A stretch of DNA of 54,398 bases from Clostridia bacterium DTU030 (lineage in GTDB: Bacteria > Bacillota > DTU030): assembly GCA_001513125.1 (NCBI GenBank), contig LFSN01000124.1, forward strand, positions 8,355 to 62,752, written 5' to 3'. The notes below the pieces were generated by a model, which had not been told where the DNA came from, ran no database searches, and worked only from the letters and a program-made list of their open reading frames with translations. The position numbers were made by a program, and so were the translations under genes. Within the stretch, counting starts at the first letter, position 1. Every line of letters begins with the position of its first letter. Positions 26,183 to 34,399 of this stretch are shown piece after piece.

Positions 26183-26830
26183 TTGGGGGTGGTGAGGACG
26201 GCGGCAAAGATAGCCATCAGAACCCATCTCTTGACCCCGGGGGAAGACATCGTGGAGGTAGTTGAGGAATATACGAAGAATATAGCGGAAGTGGGAGATT
26301 TGATCGCCATCTGTGAAAGTGTGGTGGCCATTACCCAGGGCCGCCTGGTCCGGCCGAAAGAGGTTAAGGCCGGGGCCCTGGCCAGCTTTCTCTGCCGCTT
26401 TCCAGCCCGGCATGGCAGTTTGACCTCCCCGGCCGGGATGCAGCTGGCCATCAATGAAGTCGGCCCCTGGCGGATTCTCCTGGGGGCAGCCCTGGGCGCC
26501 CTGGGAAAAATAGCCGGGAAAAAGGGCCTGTTCTATTATATAGCTGGCCGGCAGGTGGCCCTCATCGACGATGTGGCCGGGACCATGCCCCCCTTTGAGG
26601 GTTATATTGTCCTGGGACCCAAGGATCCGGCCCGGGTGGCCCGGGCTGTCTGGGAGCGAACGGGGGTAGATACCGTTATTGTCGATGTCAATGACCTGGG
26701 CTGTGTCGACATAGTGGGTGCCTCTCCCGGGATCAAGAACCAGCTGGTGAAAAGGCTCCTGGAGGATAATCCCAGTGGCAATTATGATCAGCAGACACCC
26801 ATTACCTTGATCAAGGATTATCTCAACTAA
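26183..26830 (+). CDS. CofE-like (F420-0:gamma-glutamyl ligase family) protein
   Basis: The 215-residue protein resembles coenzyme F420-0:L-glutamate ligase across most of its length. Seen motifs are R-T-H-L-L-T-P-G-E-D, D-L-I-A-I-C-E-S-V-V-A-I-T-Q-G-R near residues 38-53, and D-V-N-D-L-G near 172. In CofE these regions bind GTP, metal and F420-0. No other F420 genes are present, so it may act on another acid and amine. The start is uncertain: TTG 26183, GTG 26189 and GTG 26192 are in frame with no strong ribosome site. It ends 12 bp before a decarboxylase gene and is likely cotranscribed. Confidence 0.75.
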   Translation: MGVVRTAAKIAIRTHLLTPGEDIVEVVEEYTKNIAEVGDLIAICESVVAITQGRLVRPKEVKAGALASFLCRFPARHGSLTSPAGMQLAINEVGPWRILLGAALGALGKIAGKKGLFYYIAGRQVALIDDVAGTMPPFEGYIVLGPKDPARVARAVWERTGVDTVIVDVNDLGCVDIVGASPGIKNQLVKRLLEDNPSGNYDQQTPITLIKDYLN

Positions 26831-26842
26831 GGCGGTGATCAA

Positions 26843-28324
26843 TTGGTGATGCGGAAGGAAAGCCAGACCAGGGCTCCCCTCCTGGAGGCCCTGACCGACT
26901 ACCTGGAGGATGGGGTTGTCCGCTTCCATATGCCGGGACACAAGGGCGGCCGTAATCTGGATCCCCAGGTAGCCCGCCTGGTGGGGGAGCAGGCCTTTGC
27001 CCTGGACATTACCGGTGTTGAAGGAATGGATGATCTCCACCAACCCCAGGGAGTACTGGCCCGGGCCCAGGAGCTTTTGGCCGAGGCCTTCGGTGCCGAC
27101 TATTCCTATTTTTTAATCAACGGGACCTCATGCGGCATCCAGGCCCTGCTCCTTACCCTGTGCAATCCCGGTGACAAGATAATCGTGCCCCGCAACATGC
27201 ACAAATCTATGATCGCAGGAGTAATCTTCAGCGGGGCCCATCCCCTCTTCGTGGCCCCGGAAGTCGATGCCAGCCGGGGGATTGCCCTGGGGGTGACTCC
27301 GGGCAGGATCCAGCAGGTGCTGGATCAGCATCCCGACGCCAGGGGAGTCCTCCTCATCAATCCCACCTATTACGGGACCAGCTCTGACCTGGAGGGAATT
27401 GGGGCTGTCCTGGCAGCCTACAACGTCCCCCTGGTCCTTGATGAAGCCCACGGCCCCCACTTCTATTTTCATCCCGGCTTCCCCAGGCCGGGCCTGGCGG
27501 CCGGGGCCGCGGCCGTTGCCCAGGGCATGCACAAACTCTTGGGGGGTCTTACCCAGAGTTCCGTCTTACATCTCAAGGGAGAGGGCCTGGAGCGGGAGCG
27601 GCTGGAGGCGAGTCTCAGGCTTTTACAGAGCACCAGTGCCTCCTACCTTCTGCTGGCTTCCCTGGACGGCGCCCGCCGCCAGATGGTCCTCCACGGCCGC
27701 CAGCTCCTGGAGGAAACCCTGGCCCGGGCCCGCTGGGCCAGGGAAGAAATAAATAAAATCCCCGGCCTTTCCTGCCTCGGCAAGGAGGAAGCGGGGAGAC
27801 CCGGCTTTGACGATCTCGATGAGACGAAGCTGACGGTGACGGTGAAGGACCTGGGCCTGACAGGACAGCAGGTGGAACTTATACTGCGCTATCAGTATAA
27901 TATCCAGGTTGAACTGTCCGACCTCTTCAATATTCTCCTCATGGTGACCATCGGGACCACCGATAGGGATATTGAAAAGCTTTTATTTGCTCTGCGGGAT
28001 ATTTCCAACCGGCGCCGGGAGTTTGCCGGAAGGGGAGAGCTCCTCCGGCGGGCAGAAGGGCTGCTTGAGGAGCCCCTGATCCCTGAACTGGTCCTGCTGC
28101 CCCGGGAGGCCTTCTTCCGCCCCTCCCGGGTCGTGGCCCTGGAAGCGGCCGCGGGAAAGATCAGCGCCGAGGTTGTCACCGCCTACCCGCCGGGGATTCC
28201 CATCGTCTGCCCCGGCGAGGGGCTTACCCCGGAGATCATCGATTACCTTATCCTGATCAGGGAAGCGGGCCTCAGGATTTCCGGGCCCCGGGACGCAAGC
28301 CTTCAGACCATCCGGGTCCTCTAG
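26843..28324 (+). CDS. PLP-dependent Orn/Lys/Arg decarboxylase (SpeA/YaaO type)
   Basis: The 493-residue fold-type I decarboxylase of the short Firmicute arginine-decarboxylase group begins with F-H-M-P-G-H-K-G-G (28-36). The PLP site is D200-E-A-H203 and G-M-H-K231-L-L-G-G-L-T-Q-S-S. The C-terminal decarboxylase domain ends with Y-P-P-G-I-P-I-V-C-P-G-E. Arginine is the most common substrate in this branch, giving agmatine for polyamines, but lysine or ornithine cannot be excluded. No agmatinase or other polyamine gene is adjacent. TTG 26843, GTG 26846 and ATG 26849 are possible starts after AAGGCGGTGATC; TTG has the best spacing. Confidence 0.88.
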   Translation: MVMRKESQTRAPLLEALTDYLEDGVVRFHMPGHKGGRNLDPQVARLVGEQAFALDITGVEGMDDLHQPQGVLARAQELLAEAFGADYSYFLINGTSCGIQALLLTLCNPGDKIIVPRNMHKSMIAGVIFSGAHPLFVAPEVDASRGIALGVTPGRIQQVLDQHPDARGVLLINPTYYGTSSDLEGIGAVLAAYNVPLVLDEAHGPHFYFHPGFPRPGLAAGAAAVAQGMHKLLGGLTQSSVLHLKGEGLERERLEASLRLLQSTSASYLLLASLDGARRQMVLHGRQLLEETLARARWAREEINKIPGLSCLGKEEAGRPGFDDLDETKLTVTVKDLGLTGQQVELILRYQYNIQVELSDLFNILLMVTIGTTDRDIEKLLFALRDISNRRREFAGRGELLRRAEGLLEEPLIPELVLLPREAFFRPSRVVALEAAAGKISAEVVTAYPPGIPIVCPGEGLTPEIIDYLILIREAGLRISGPRDASLQTIRVL

Positions 28325-28396
28325 CCGGGGACAAGGGACGAAGTTTGTCACCCTTGGGAAGGCCCCTGGGCCCTTCCTTCTCCGGGGGAAAGGAAA

Positions 28397-28429
28397 GCAT
28401 ATTGCCGGGGGCGGCTGCGTATATATTAT
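28397..28429 (+). promoter_or_regulatory. Possible promoter upstream of spoVB
   Basis: TTGCCG (28402) and TATTAT (28424-28429) are 16 bp apart. GCATATT at 28397-28403 also matches the -35 consensus of sporulation sigma-E, with CGTATATA 14 bp later as a weak -10. Either reading is tentative. Confidence 0.35.
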
Positions 28430-28441
28430 ATGGATTTTAGC

Positions 28442-28470
28442 AGGGACGTTGGGGGCGTCCCTTCTTTGTT
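28442..28470 (+). terminator. Hairpin with T-rich tail before spoVB
   Basis: AGGGACG pairs perfectly with CGTCCCT over a 7-base loop and is followed by TCTTTGTT. It may end the cofE-like/decarboxylase transcript or attenuate spoVB, because it lies between the possible promoter and the spoVB start. Confidence 0.5.
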
Positions 28471-28486
28471 AAAGGGGTGGCCAAGA

Positions 28487-30037
28487 TTGTCCTTTTTGCG
28501 CGGTGCCCTGGTCCTTACCCTGGCAGGTCTTTGCAGCAAGATCATTGGGGCCCTGTACCGGGTTCCCCTCAGCTATTTATTGGGGGCGGAAGGGATTGGC
28601 CTCTACCAGATGGCCTATCCCTTTTACAGCCTTGCCTTTGTCCTGGCGGCAGCGGGTATTCCCATTGCCGTGGCGAAACTAAGTGCCGAAGAGATAGCCC
28701 ACGGCCGCCACCATGTTGCCCGGCTGATATTCCGGGCTGCCCTGGCCCTTTTAGCCCTTACCGGTTTTTGTTTTTCCCTCCTCCTTTATCTGCTGGCCCC
28801 CGTCCTGGCCACGAAGATTCTGGGAGATCCCAGGGCCCTCTATCCCCTCCGGGCCATTGCTCCGGCCGTCTTTTTGATAGCCATCCAGGTGGCCCTCCGG
28901 GGCTATTTCCAGGGCAGGCAGAAAATGGTACCCATAGGGGGCAGCCAGGTAGTGGAGCAGCTGGTGCGGGTTGTAACCATGCTGGGGCTGGCCTATGCCC
29001 TCCGTCCCCGGGGGTTGGAATATGCTGCTGCCGGTGCCACCTTTGGGACCGTTACCGGTGCCCTGGCCGGCAATCTCCTCCTGGGGGCCCTTTATCTTCG
29101 TTCTCCGCAGACTGTGGATCGCCATCCCACCGGGGCAAAGGAGATGGGGGCAATCCTGGCTGACATCGTCCGCCTGGCCCTGCCCATTACCCTCGGTGCC
29201 TTTATCATGCCGGTTATGGATACCGTCGATGCGGTGATTGTCCCCATGCGCCTCCAGGTCATTGGTTTTTCCGTCCGGCAGGCGACGGCCCTCTACGGGC
29301 AGCTCTCGGGGATGGCCGTCAGTTTAATCCTCTTTCCCACCGTCATTACAGCCGCCTTTGCCTTCAGCCTGATTCCGGCCATTTCCGAAGCAGTGGCCTT
29401 AGAAAGGGAGGATCTGGTTTCCCGGCTGGTAGGTGAGGCCCTGGGGGTAACGGTTCTGGTCGCCTTGCCTGCCACGGTGGGCCTCTATCTCCTGCCGGCG
29501 GAAATCTGTCAGCTCCTCTTTCAGACGCCGGAGGCGGGGGCACCGCTAATTTTTTTGGCCTTCGGCTGCTTTTTCCTCTGCCTGCAGCAGACAACGACGG
29601 GCATCCTCCAGGGACTGGGCCGGGCCAGTGTCCCGGTGCAGAGTATTTTCCTGGGCGCCTGCTGCAATGCCGTCTTAAACTATTACTTGACGGCGATACC
29701 GGCCCTCAATATCAAGGGTGCCGCCCTGGGGACAGGCATCGGTTTTACGGTAGCTGCCCTCTTTAACCTGCGGGCCCTTGGGTCCTTGACGGGGATTAGG
29801 TTCAGGCTCAGGTATTTATTATTCCGACCCCTGCTCGCCACCCTGGGGATGGCGGCGGCAGTGAAGGCAGCTTACCCCTGGTTCTGGACCCGGACGGGGG
29901 GGAGCTCTCTGGCCGTCCTGCCGGCAATTCTCCTCGGCGGCGTAGTTTACCTCCTCCTGGCCCTGCTGACCGGGGCAGTGCCCTGGCGCTATCTGGCCTT
30001 TTTTATACCCTTCAGGGGGTTTCGGAGGCGGGATTAA
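28487..30037 (+). CDS. spoVB: Stage V sporulation protein B-like lipid flippase (MOP/MVF family)
   Basis: This membrane protein of about 516 residues has roughly 14 hydrophobic segments. The N-terminus F-L-R-G-A-L-V-L-T-L-A-G-L-C-S-K and G-A-L-Y-R-V-P-L...G-A-E-G-I-G-L-Y-Q-M-A-Y-P match SpoVB/MurJ-type flippases, which move lipid-linked wall precursors across the membrane. SpoVB is needed for spore cortex synthesis in Bacillus. The TTG at 28487 stands 9 bases after AAAGGGG and matches the family start. An ATG at 28430 would add 19 residues that cover the hairpin sequence. No other sporulation gene is adjacent. Confidence 0.87.
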   Translation: MSFLRGALVLTLAGLCSKIIGALYRVPLSYLLGAEGIGLYQMAYPFYSLAFVLAAAGIPIAVAKLSAEEIAHGRHHVARLIFRAALALLALTGFCFSLLLYLLAPVLATKILGDPRALYPLRAIAPAVFLIAIQVALRGYFQGRQKMVPIGGSQVVEQLVRVVTMLGLAYALRPRGLEYAAAGATFGTVTGALAGNLLLGALYLRSPQTVDRHPTGAKEMGAILADIVRLALPITLGAFIMPVMDTVDAVIVPMRLQVIGFSVRQATALYGQLSGMAVSLILFPTVITAAFAFSLIPAISEAVALEREDLVSRLVGEALGVTVLVALPATVGLYLLPAEICQLLFQTPEAGAPLIFLAFGCFFLCLQQTTTGILQGLGRASVPVQSIFLGACCNAVLNYYLTAIPALNIKGAALGTGIGFTVAALFNLRALGSLTGIRFRLRYLLFRPLLATLGMAAAVKAAYPWFWTRTGGSSLAVLPAILLGGVVYLLLALLTGAVPWRYLAFFIPFRGFRRRD

Positions 30038-30055
30038 CAAAAATTTTGGGCTTTG

Positions 30056-30087
30056 GTCTGGCCCGGGATGGCGGGACAAATTTTTTT
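30056..30087 (+). terminator. Terminator after spoVB
   Basis: GTCTGGCC pairs with GGCGGGAC with one mismatch and one wobble, followed by AAATTTTTTT. The U-run makes this a likely intrinsic terminator. Confidence 0.7.
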
Positions 30088-30155
30088 GGACTAAATTGAA
30101 TATTAATCGGCAGGGATTTTTCTTTTTTAGACGAAGCATAACTTATTAAAACAAT

Positions 30156-30164
30156 TGTTATTAT
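30156..30164 (+). promoter_or_regulatory. Extended -10 promoter for the HAD phosphatase
   Basis: TGTTATTAT fits a TGn extended -10 element, placing the start near 30171. No clear -35 box is visible. The palindrome AACAATTGTT overlaps its upstream edge. Confidence 0.5.
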
Positions 30165-30231
30165 ACCGGAAAGGGGGCTATGGCAACAATTCGGAAAATT
30201 ATTGGCAAAGACAGCAAGGAGGAAAGAAAAT

Positions 30232-31032
30232 ATGAAGTATAAATTGGTCGCAGTAGATATCGACGGCACCCTGGTGGGAGAGGATCTCGTCATCCGGGAC
30301 AACACCCGCCGGGCCCTGCACCAGTGTGCACAACAGGGGCTTGTAGTAACACTGGCCACCGGCCGCATGTTCCAGTCAACCAAACCCTATGCGGAAAAAC
30401 TCGGCCTCGATGTTCCCCTGATTACATATAACGGTGCCCTGGTTAAGCATTCGGGAACGGGGGAAGTCTATCATCACAGGACCATCCCCCTGGAACTGGC
30501 CCATGAGATTGTGAGGTTGTGTAAGGAATTGGGCCTCCACCTGCATACCTATGTGGATGATGAGTACTATGTGGAAGAATACAGTGATTGGAGCCGCAGG
30601 TATGAGGAGATTTCCGGGGTTACCGGCCATGCCGTCGGTGATTTGGAGAAATTTTTAACCCGGGAGCCGACCAAATTTATTATTTCCGAAGAACCGGAAA
30701 AGTTGGAGCAATATATAGACTATTTGTGGGAAAAACTCTCTCCCAAACTGTATCTGGCCCGCTCCCGCCCCATTTTCCTGGAAATTCTCCATCCTTCCGT
30801 CTCCAAGCTTGAGGGCCTCAGGTTCCTGGGGGAGTGCCTCGGCATCCAGTTGTCTGAGATGATGGCCATAGGGGATGCCTACAATGATGTAGAGATGCTA
30901 AAGGGCGTGGGGTTGGGCGTTGCCATGGGCAATGCGCCCCCTGACGTCCAGGCCCAGGCCGACTGGGTAACGGCCGGGATAGAGGAAGAGGGGTTGGTAG
31001 TAGCCCTGGAGAAGTTTATTTTAAAGGGGTAG
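30232..31032 (+). CDS. Cof-type HAD-IIB phosphatase
   Basis: The 266-residue haloacid dehalogenase-type hydrolase has nucleophile D-I-D-G-T-L (residues 8-13) and motif II T-G-R-M. The late K-x18-G-D-A-Y-N-D motif M-A-I-G-D-A-Y-N-D-V-E-M binds Mg2+. The cap domain is of the IIB class. Such enzymes dephosphorylate sugar phosphates, flavin precursors or PLP; the substrate here is unknown. AAGGAGG stands 10 bases before the ATG at 30232. A 20-codon frame beginning ATG 30180 runs into this start and ends ten bases inside the gene. Confidence 0.9.
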   Translation: MKYKLVAVDIDGTLVGEDLVIRDNTRRALHQCAQQGLVVTLATGRMFQSTKPYAEKLGLDVPLITYNGALVKHSGTGEVYHHRTIPLELAHEIVRLCKELGLHLHTYVDDEYYVEEYSDWSRRYEEISGVTGHAVGDLEKFLTREPTKFIISEEPEKLEQYIDYLWEKLSPKLYLARSRPIFLEILHPSVSKLEGLRFLGECLGIQLSEMMAIGDAYNDVEMLKGVGLGVAMGNAPPDVQAQADWVTAGIEEEGLVVALEKFILKG

Positions 31033-31044
31033 GGCCCCAATCTA

Positions 31045-31053
31045 TGCTATACT
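31045..31053 (+). promoter_or_regulatory. Extended -10 promoter for the tandem PHP genes
   Basis: TGCTATACT is a TGn extended -10 element in the 55-bp gap after the HAD gene. There is no recognisable -35 box. Confidence 0.55.
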
Positions 31054-31087
31054 GGAATTAGAATATATTGGAAAGGAGGACGAGGAG

Positions 31088-31825
31088 ATGATATTGGAAG
31101 CCGACCTGCATGTGCACACTGTCGCCAGCGGCCATGCCTACAGCACGGTAATTGAAATAGCCCGGGAAGCCAGGAAAAAGGGTTTGAAGATGGTGGCCAT
31201 CACCGACCATGGCCCCGCTATGACGGGGGCACCCACGCCCATCTATTTCAACAACCTCTGGGTTGTCCATCCCCAGGTGGAGGGGGTGGAGATCCTCCGG
31301 GGTGTTGAGGCCAATATCTTGGAGGGGGGCGCCCTGGATCTGGAAGAGAGGTATTTGCGCCGGCTGGATCTGGTCCTGGCAGGCTTCCATTCTGAATGCC
31401 TGGAGCCCGGCTCCGTGGAGGAAAACACCAGAAACATGATTAAGGCCCTGGAGAACCCCTATGTGGATATGATTTGTCACCCCGGGAATCCCAGCTTCCA
31501 GATCGACCCGGAACGGGTGGTCAAGGCGGCCAAAAGGTTGGGAAAGATCCTGGAGATCAATAATAACTCTTACCGGGTAAGGATGGGAAGCTACGAGAAC
31601 TGCCTGGAAATAGCCCGCCTGGTAGCCCGGGAAGGTGTCATGATTGCCATCAACAGTGACAGCCATTTTGCCTATGATGTGGGCGAGTCCGACTGGGCTC
31701 TGAGCATTATCAAGGATGCGGGGGTACCGGAGGAGCTGGTCCTCACGGCCAAGGCCGAGCGGGTGAAGGAATATCTAAAACAAAGGGGCAAGCGTTTGGG
31801 GGAACACACCACGGCCGTCGTCTAA
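31088..31825 (+). CDS. PHP-domain phosphatase/phosphoesterase (YcdX-like)
   Basis: The 245-residue trinuclear-metal hydrolase begins with A-D-L-H-V-H-T (H8, H10), followed by I-T-D-H-G-P-A, G-V-E-A-N, L-A-G-F-H, I-C-H-P-G and N-S-D-S-H-F. All expected metal ligands of the PHP fold are in place, so it should be active. Substrates of this YcdX-like branch are poorly known, although some act as phosphatases. GGAGG-rich sequence stands before the ATG. It is followed after 60 bp by a paralogue. Confidence 0.88.
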   Translation: MILEADLHVHTVASGHAYSTVIEIAREARKKGLKMVAITDHGPAMTGAPTPIYFNNLWVVHPQVEGVEILRGVEANILEGGALDLEERYLRRLDLVLAGFHSECLEPGSVEENTRNMIKALENPYVDMICHPGNPSFQIDPERVVKAAKRLGKILEINNNSYRVRMGSYENCLEIARLVAREGVMIAINSDSHFAYDVGESDWALSIIKDAGVPEELVLTAKAERVKEYLKQRGKRLGEHTTAVV

Positions 31826-31885
31826 AGGACCCTGGAGGGCGATAAAAAAGAGGATATCAAGGGGGGAGGGACCGGGAGCGGATAA

Positions 31886-32674
31886 TTGCAGGGGGGAATA
31901 CAGCTGTATCTTTTCGCCGATTACCATACCCACTCCCAGTACAGCCACGGCAGGGGAGACCTGGAGGGAAATATCAGGACTGCCCGGGCCCGGGGTCTGG
32001 AGGAGCTTGCCATCACCGATCACGGTCCGGCCCTGGCCTTTAACCTGGGGGTGAGAAGGGCGGAAGAGCTGCTGGAGATCAAGGGTAAGATTGGCCGCCT
32101 GCAGGAGAAGTACCCGGAGGTGCGGGTTCTTGCCGGGGTTGAAGCCAATGTCATCAACAGTAATGGTGATCTGGATGTTCCTGGGGAGATCCTGGATCAG
32201 TTGGACATTGTCCTTGCCGGCCTACACCCCAATATATTTCCCCGCACTTTCGAGAATTTCCGCCTCCTTGCCCTTTATTGGGGCGGGAAATTGAGCGGCT
32301 ACCTTGGCCAAAGATCCCGGCTCTTTAACACCCGGGCCCTGGTCAATGCCGTGGAAAGATACCCGATAGCCATCGTGACCCATCCGGGCTTAAAGCTGGC
32401 CGTCGATACCAGGGAGCTGGCCCGGGCGTGTGCAGCCTGCGGCACCGCCCTGGAGATTAATTCCTCCCACGGCTATCTGACTGCCGCCTTTGTCAGTGTC
32501 GCTGCCGCCGAGGGGGTGAAATTTGCCATCAACAGCGACGCTCACCACCCCTGGGCTGTTGGGGACCTGGGCCCAGGCCTGGCCGTAGCCCGCCAGGCCG
32601 GTCTTACGGCAGCCGAGATCATTAACGCCAGGGAGCTGCCCCCAAGGGGCTTCCCGACTTCTCCCGGCCTTTAG
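31886..32674 (+). CDS. Second PHP-domain hydrolase
   Basis: The 262-residue paralogue of the preceding gene has the same motif order: A-D-Y-H-T-H-S, I-T-D-H-G-P-A, G-V-E-A-N, L-A-G-L-H-P, V-T-H-P-G and N-S-D-A-H-H. Metal ligands are complete. Because the two are dissimilar outside the motifs, the duplication is old. In other Firmicutes a PHP gene often precedes rapZ-yvcK-whiA, and this matches that position. The TTG at 31886 lies after a GGGAG site, but the start is uncertain by about 10 residues. Confidence 0.85.
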   Translation: MQGGIQLYLFADYHTHSQYSHGRGDLEGNIRTARARGLEELAITDHGPALAFNLGVRRAEELLEIKGKIGRLQEKYPEVRVLAGVEANVINSNGDLDVPGEILDQLDIVLAGLHPNIFPRTFENFRLLALYWGGKLSGYLGQRSRLFNTRALVNAVERYPIAIVTHPGLKLAVDTRELARACAACGTALEINSSHGYLTAAFVSVAAAEGVKFAINSDAHHPWAVGDLGPGLAVARQAGLTAAEIINARELPPRGFPTSPGL

Positions 32675-32771
32675 AGAGGGCCACAAATAGGGACCAGCTT
32701 GGTGGAGAGGTGGTTAGGCAGGGACCAATACCTGTTGGGAAGTGGGCAATCAGGATGAAGGAGGTATAGAA

Positions 32772-34292
32772 ATGGCCAAATATATCATGGGTATTGACTG
32801 TGGTTTGACCAATTCGAAGGCGGCTCTCTTTGACCTGAATGGCAACGAGATTGCCGTTGCCTCCAGACGTTTTGAAGTCAGCAACCCCAAACCATCCTGG
32901 GTGGAGGGGGACCCGGAAAGGCTGTGGCAGAATACGGCCGACTGTATCCAGGAGGTCATTGCCAAAGCGGGGATAGACCCGGCAGAAATTGGTGCCATTG
33001 GTTTTACCGGCTTTGGTAACGGGCTCTTTGTCGTCGATGAAGAGGGCAATGCCGTCCGCAATGCCATCGGTTCCAACGACGGCCGGGCAGTAGATGTATT
33101 GGAAATGTTGAAGGAAGAGGGAGCTTACGAGAAAATATCGGCCATCAATGCCACCCTGCCCTTCTCCGGCCAGCCCTTTACCCTGCTCCGCTGGATCAAG
33201 GAGAAGGAGCCGGAGAATTATGCCAGGATCCGGCGGATTCTGCAATGCAAGGATTTTATCCGCTCCAAGCTGACGGGTAAATTTGTTTCTGAGCACAACG
33301 ATTTGAGCGGCGGCGGCCTGATGGATTTTGCTAAAAAAGCCTATTCCCGGGAGTTGATGGAACTTTACGGCATCCCGGAGATGTTCGACAGGCTGCCGGA
33401 GATGGCCCCGGCCAGCCGGGCCATTGTCGGCTATGTAACGGCCGAGGCGGCGGCCCGGACGGGCCTCAAGGAAGGCACCCCCTGCGGAGCGGGGATGATG
33501 GACGTCACCGCCAGCTGTATCGGCTCTGGTGTGATTGCAGAGGGCTATGTTTCCATAGTCGTGGGAACCTGGTCCATCAACCAGGTCATTACCGACCGGC
33601 CCCTGCAGAATATGACCATCAACCTGCACTTCGACCTGCCCGGCAAAGTGCTGGCCTTGAGTGGCGGGGCCACGTCGGCGACCAACTTGGAATGGTTCGT
33701 CAACCAGCTGGGTGCCGGGGCAGCCCTGGAGGCGGAAAAGAAGGGAATATCCAAGTATGATGTCATTACCGAGGCAGCGGCCTCTATCCCTCCGGGGGGC
33801 ACCAGTGTCATCTACCATCCCTTCATTGCCCAGCCTAACGTTCATCCCCGGGGACGGGCAGGCTTCTACAATATTGCCCAGGGCCATACCTTTGCCGATC
33901 TGGCCCGGGCCCTCTTCGAAGGGATCACCTTCGACCATAAAATGCATATAGACAATATCGTCCGGCACGGTGGCGAGGTCAAGGCCGCCCGCCTGGCCGG
34001 TGGCGGGGCCAAGAGCGATTTCTGGAGCCAGATGTTCGCCGATGTCCTGGGTGTTCCCGTAGAGGTGGTGACGGCCACCGAGATTGGCGCCCTGGGCTGT
34101 GCCCTGGCCGCCGCCGTGGGGGCCGGTGTCTACAAGGACTATGAGGAGGCCTTTGCCCGGGCGGTAAAGATCAGGGCTACTTTCCAGCCCATTCCCGAGC
34201 ACACCGAGGCCTACGGGCGCCGCTATGAGGACTGGTGGACCCTGGTCGAGACCATGAAACCGGCCTGGGAAAAACAGCACCTGGATGATTAG
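32772..34292 (+). CDS. FGGY-family carbohydrate kinase (xylulose/erythritol type)
   Basis: This 506-residue sugar kinase of the actin-ATPase fold begins [17 protein letters not shown], the first phosphate loop. [10 protein letters not shown] is near 75, and G-G-G-A-K-S-D-F-W carries the FGGY C-terminal adenosine signature. The sequence [18 protein letters not shown] and the substrate region resemble L-xylulokinase and erythritol kinase rather than glycerol kinase. The sugar is unknown, and no transporter or isomerase is nearby. AAGGAGG precedes the ATG by 7 bases. It interrupts the usual PHP-rapZ linkage and ends at a strong terminator. Confidence 0.88.
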   Translation: MAKYIMGIDCGLTNSKAALFDLNGNEIAVASRRFEVSNPKPSWVEGDPERLWQNTADCIQEVIAKAGIDPAEIGAIGFTGFGNGLFVVDEEGNAVRNAIGSNDGRAVDVLEMLKEEGAYEKISAINATLPFSGQPFTLLRWIKEKEPENYARIRRILQCKDFIRSKLTGKFVSEHNDLSGGGLMDFAKKAYSRELMELYGIPEMFDRLPEMAPASRAIVGYVTAEAAARTGLKEGTPCGAGMMDVTASCIGSGVIAEGYVSIVVGTWSINQVITDRPLQNMTINLHFDLPGKVLALSGGATSATNLEWFVNQLGAGAALEAEKKGISKYDVITEAAASIPPGGTSVIYHPFIAQPNVHPRGRAGFYNIAQGHTFADLARALFEGITFDHKMHIDNIVRHGGEVKAARLAGGGAKSDFWSQMFADVLGVPVEVVTATEIGALGCALAAAVGAGVYKDYEEAFARAVKIRATFQPIPEHTEAYGRRYEDWWTLVETMKPAWEKQHLDD

Positions 34293-34307
34293 AGCTTGAG
34301 ACCGGCG

Positions 34308-34337
34308 AGATGCCCCAAAGGGGGCATCTTTTTCTTT
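34308..34337 (+). terminator. Terminator after the sugar kinase
   Basis: AGATGCCCC pairs with GGGGCATCT over an AAAG loop, followed by TTTTCTTT. This is a strong intrinsic terminator. Confidence 0.9.
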
Positions 34338-34348
34338 CCCCGGCCTTG

Positions 34349-34357
34349 TGATATAAT
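34349..34357 (+). promoter_or_regulatory. Extended -10 promoter for rapZ-yvcK
   Basis: TGATATAAT is a perfect extended -10 element just beyond the kinase terminator. Its -35 position would fall in the terminator T-run and is not recognisable. Confidence 0.65.
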
Positions 34358-34399
34358 TTTTGTACATTGCCAAAGATTGAATAAGCTAGGGATGGGAGA

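Noticed and set aside
32622-34373. Long open frame on the minus strand opposite the sugar kinase
   Set aside because: It is an antisense shadow of the kinase, with no family motif and a low-complexity Gly/Pro-rich translation.
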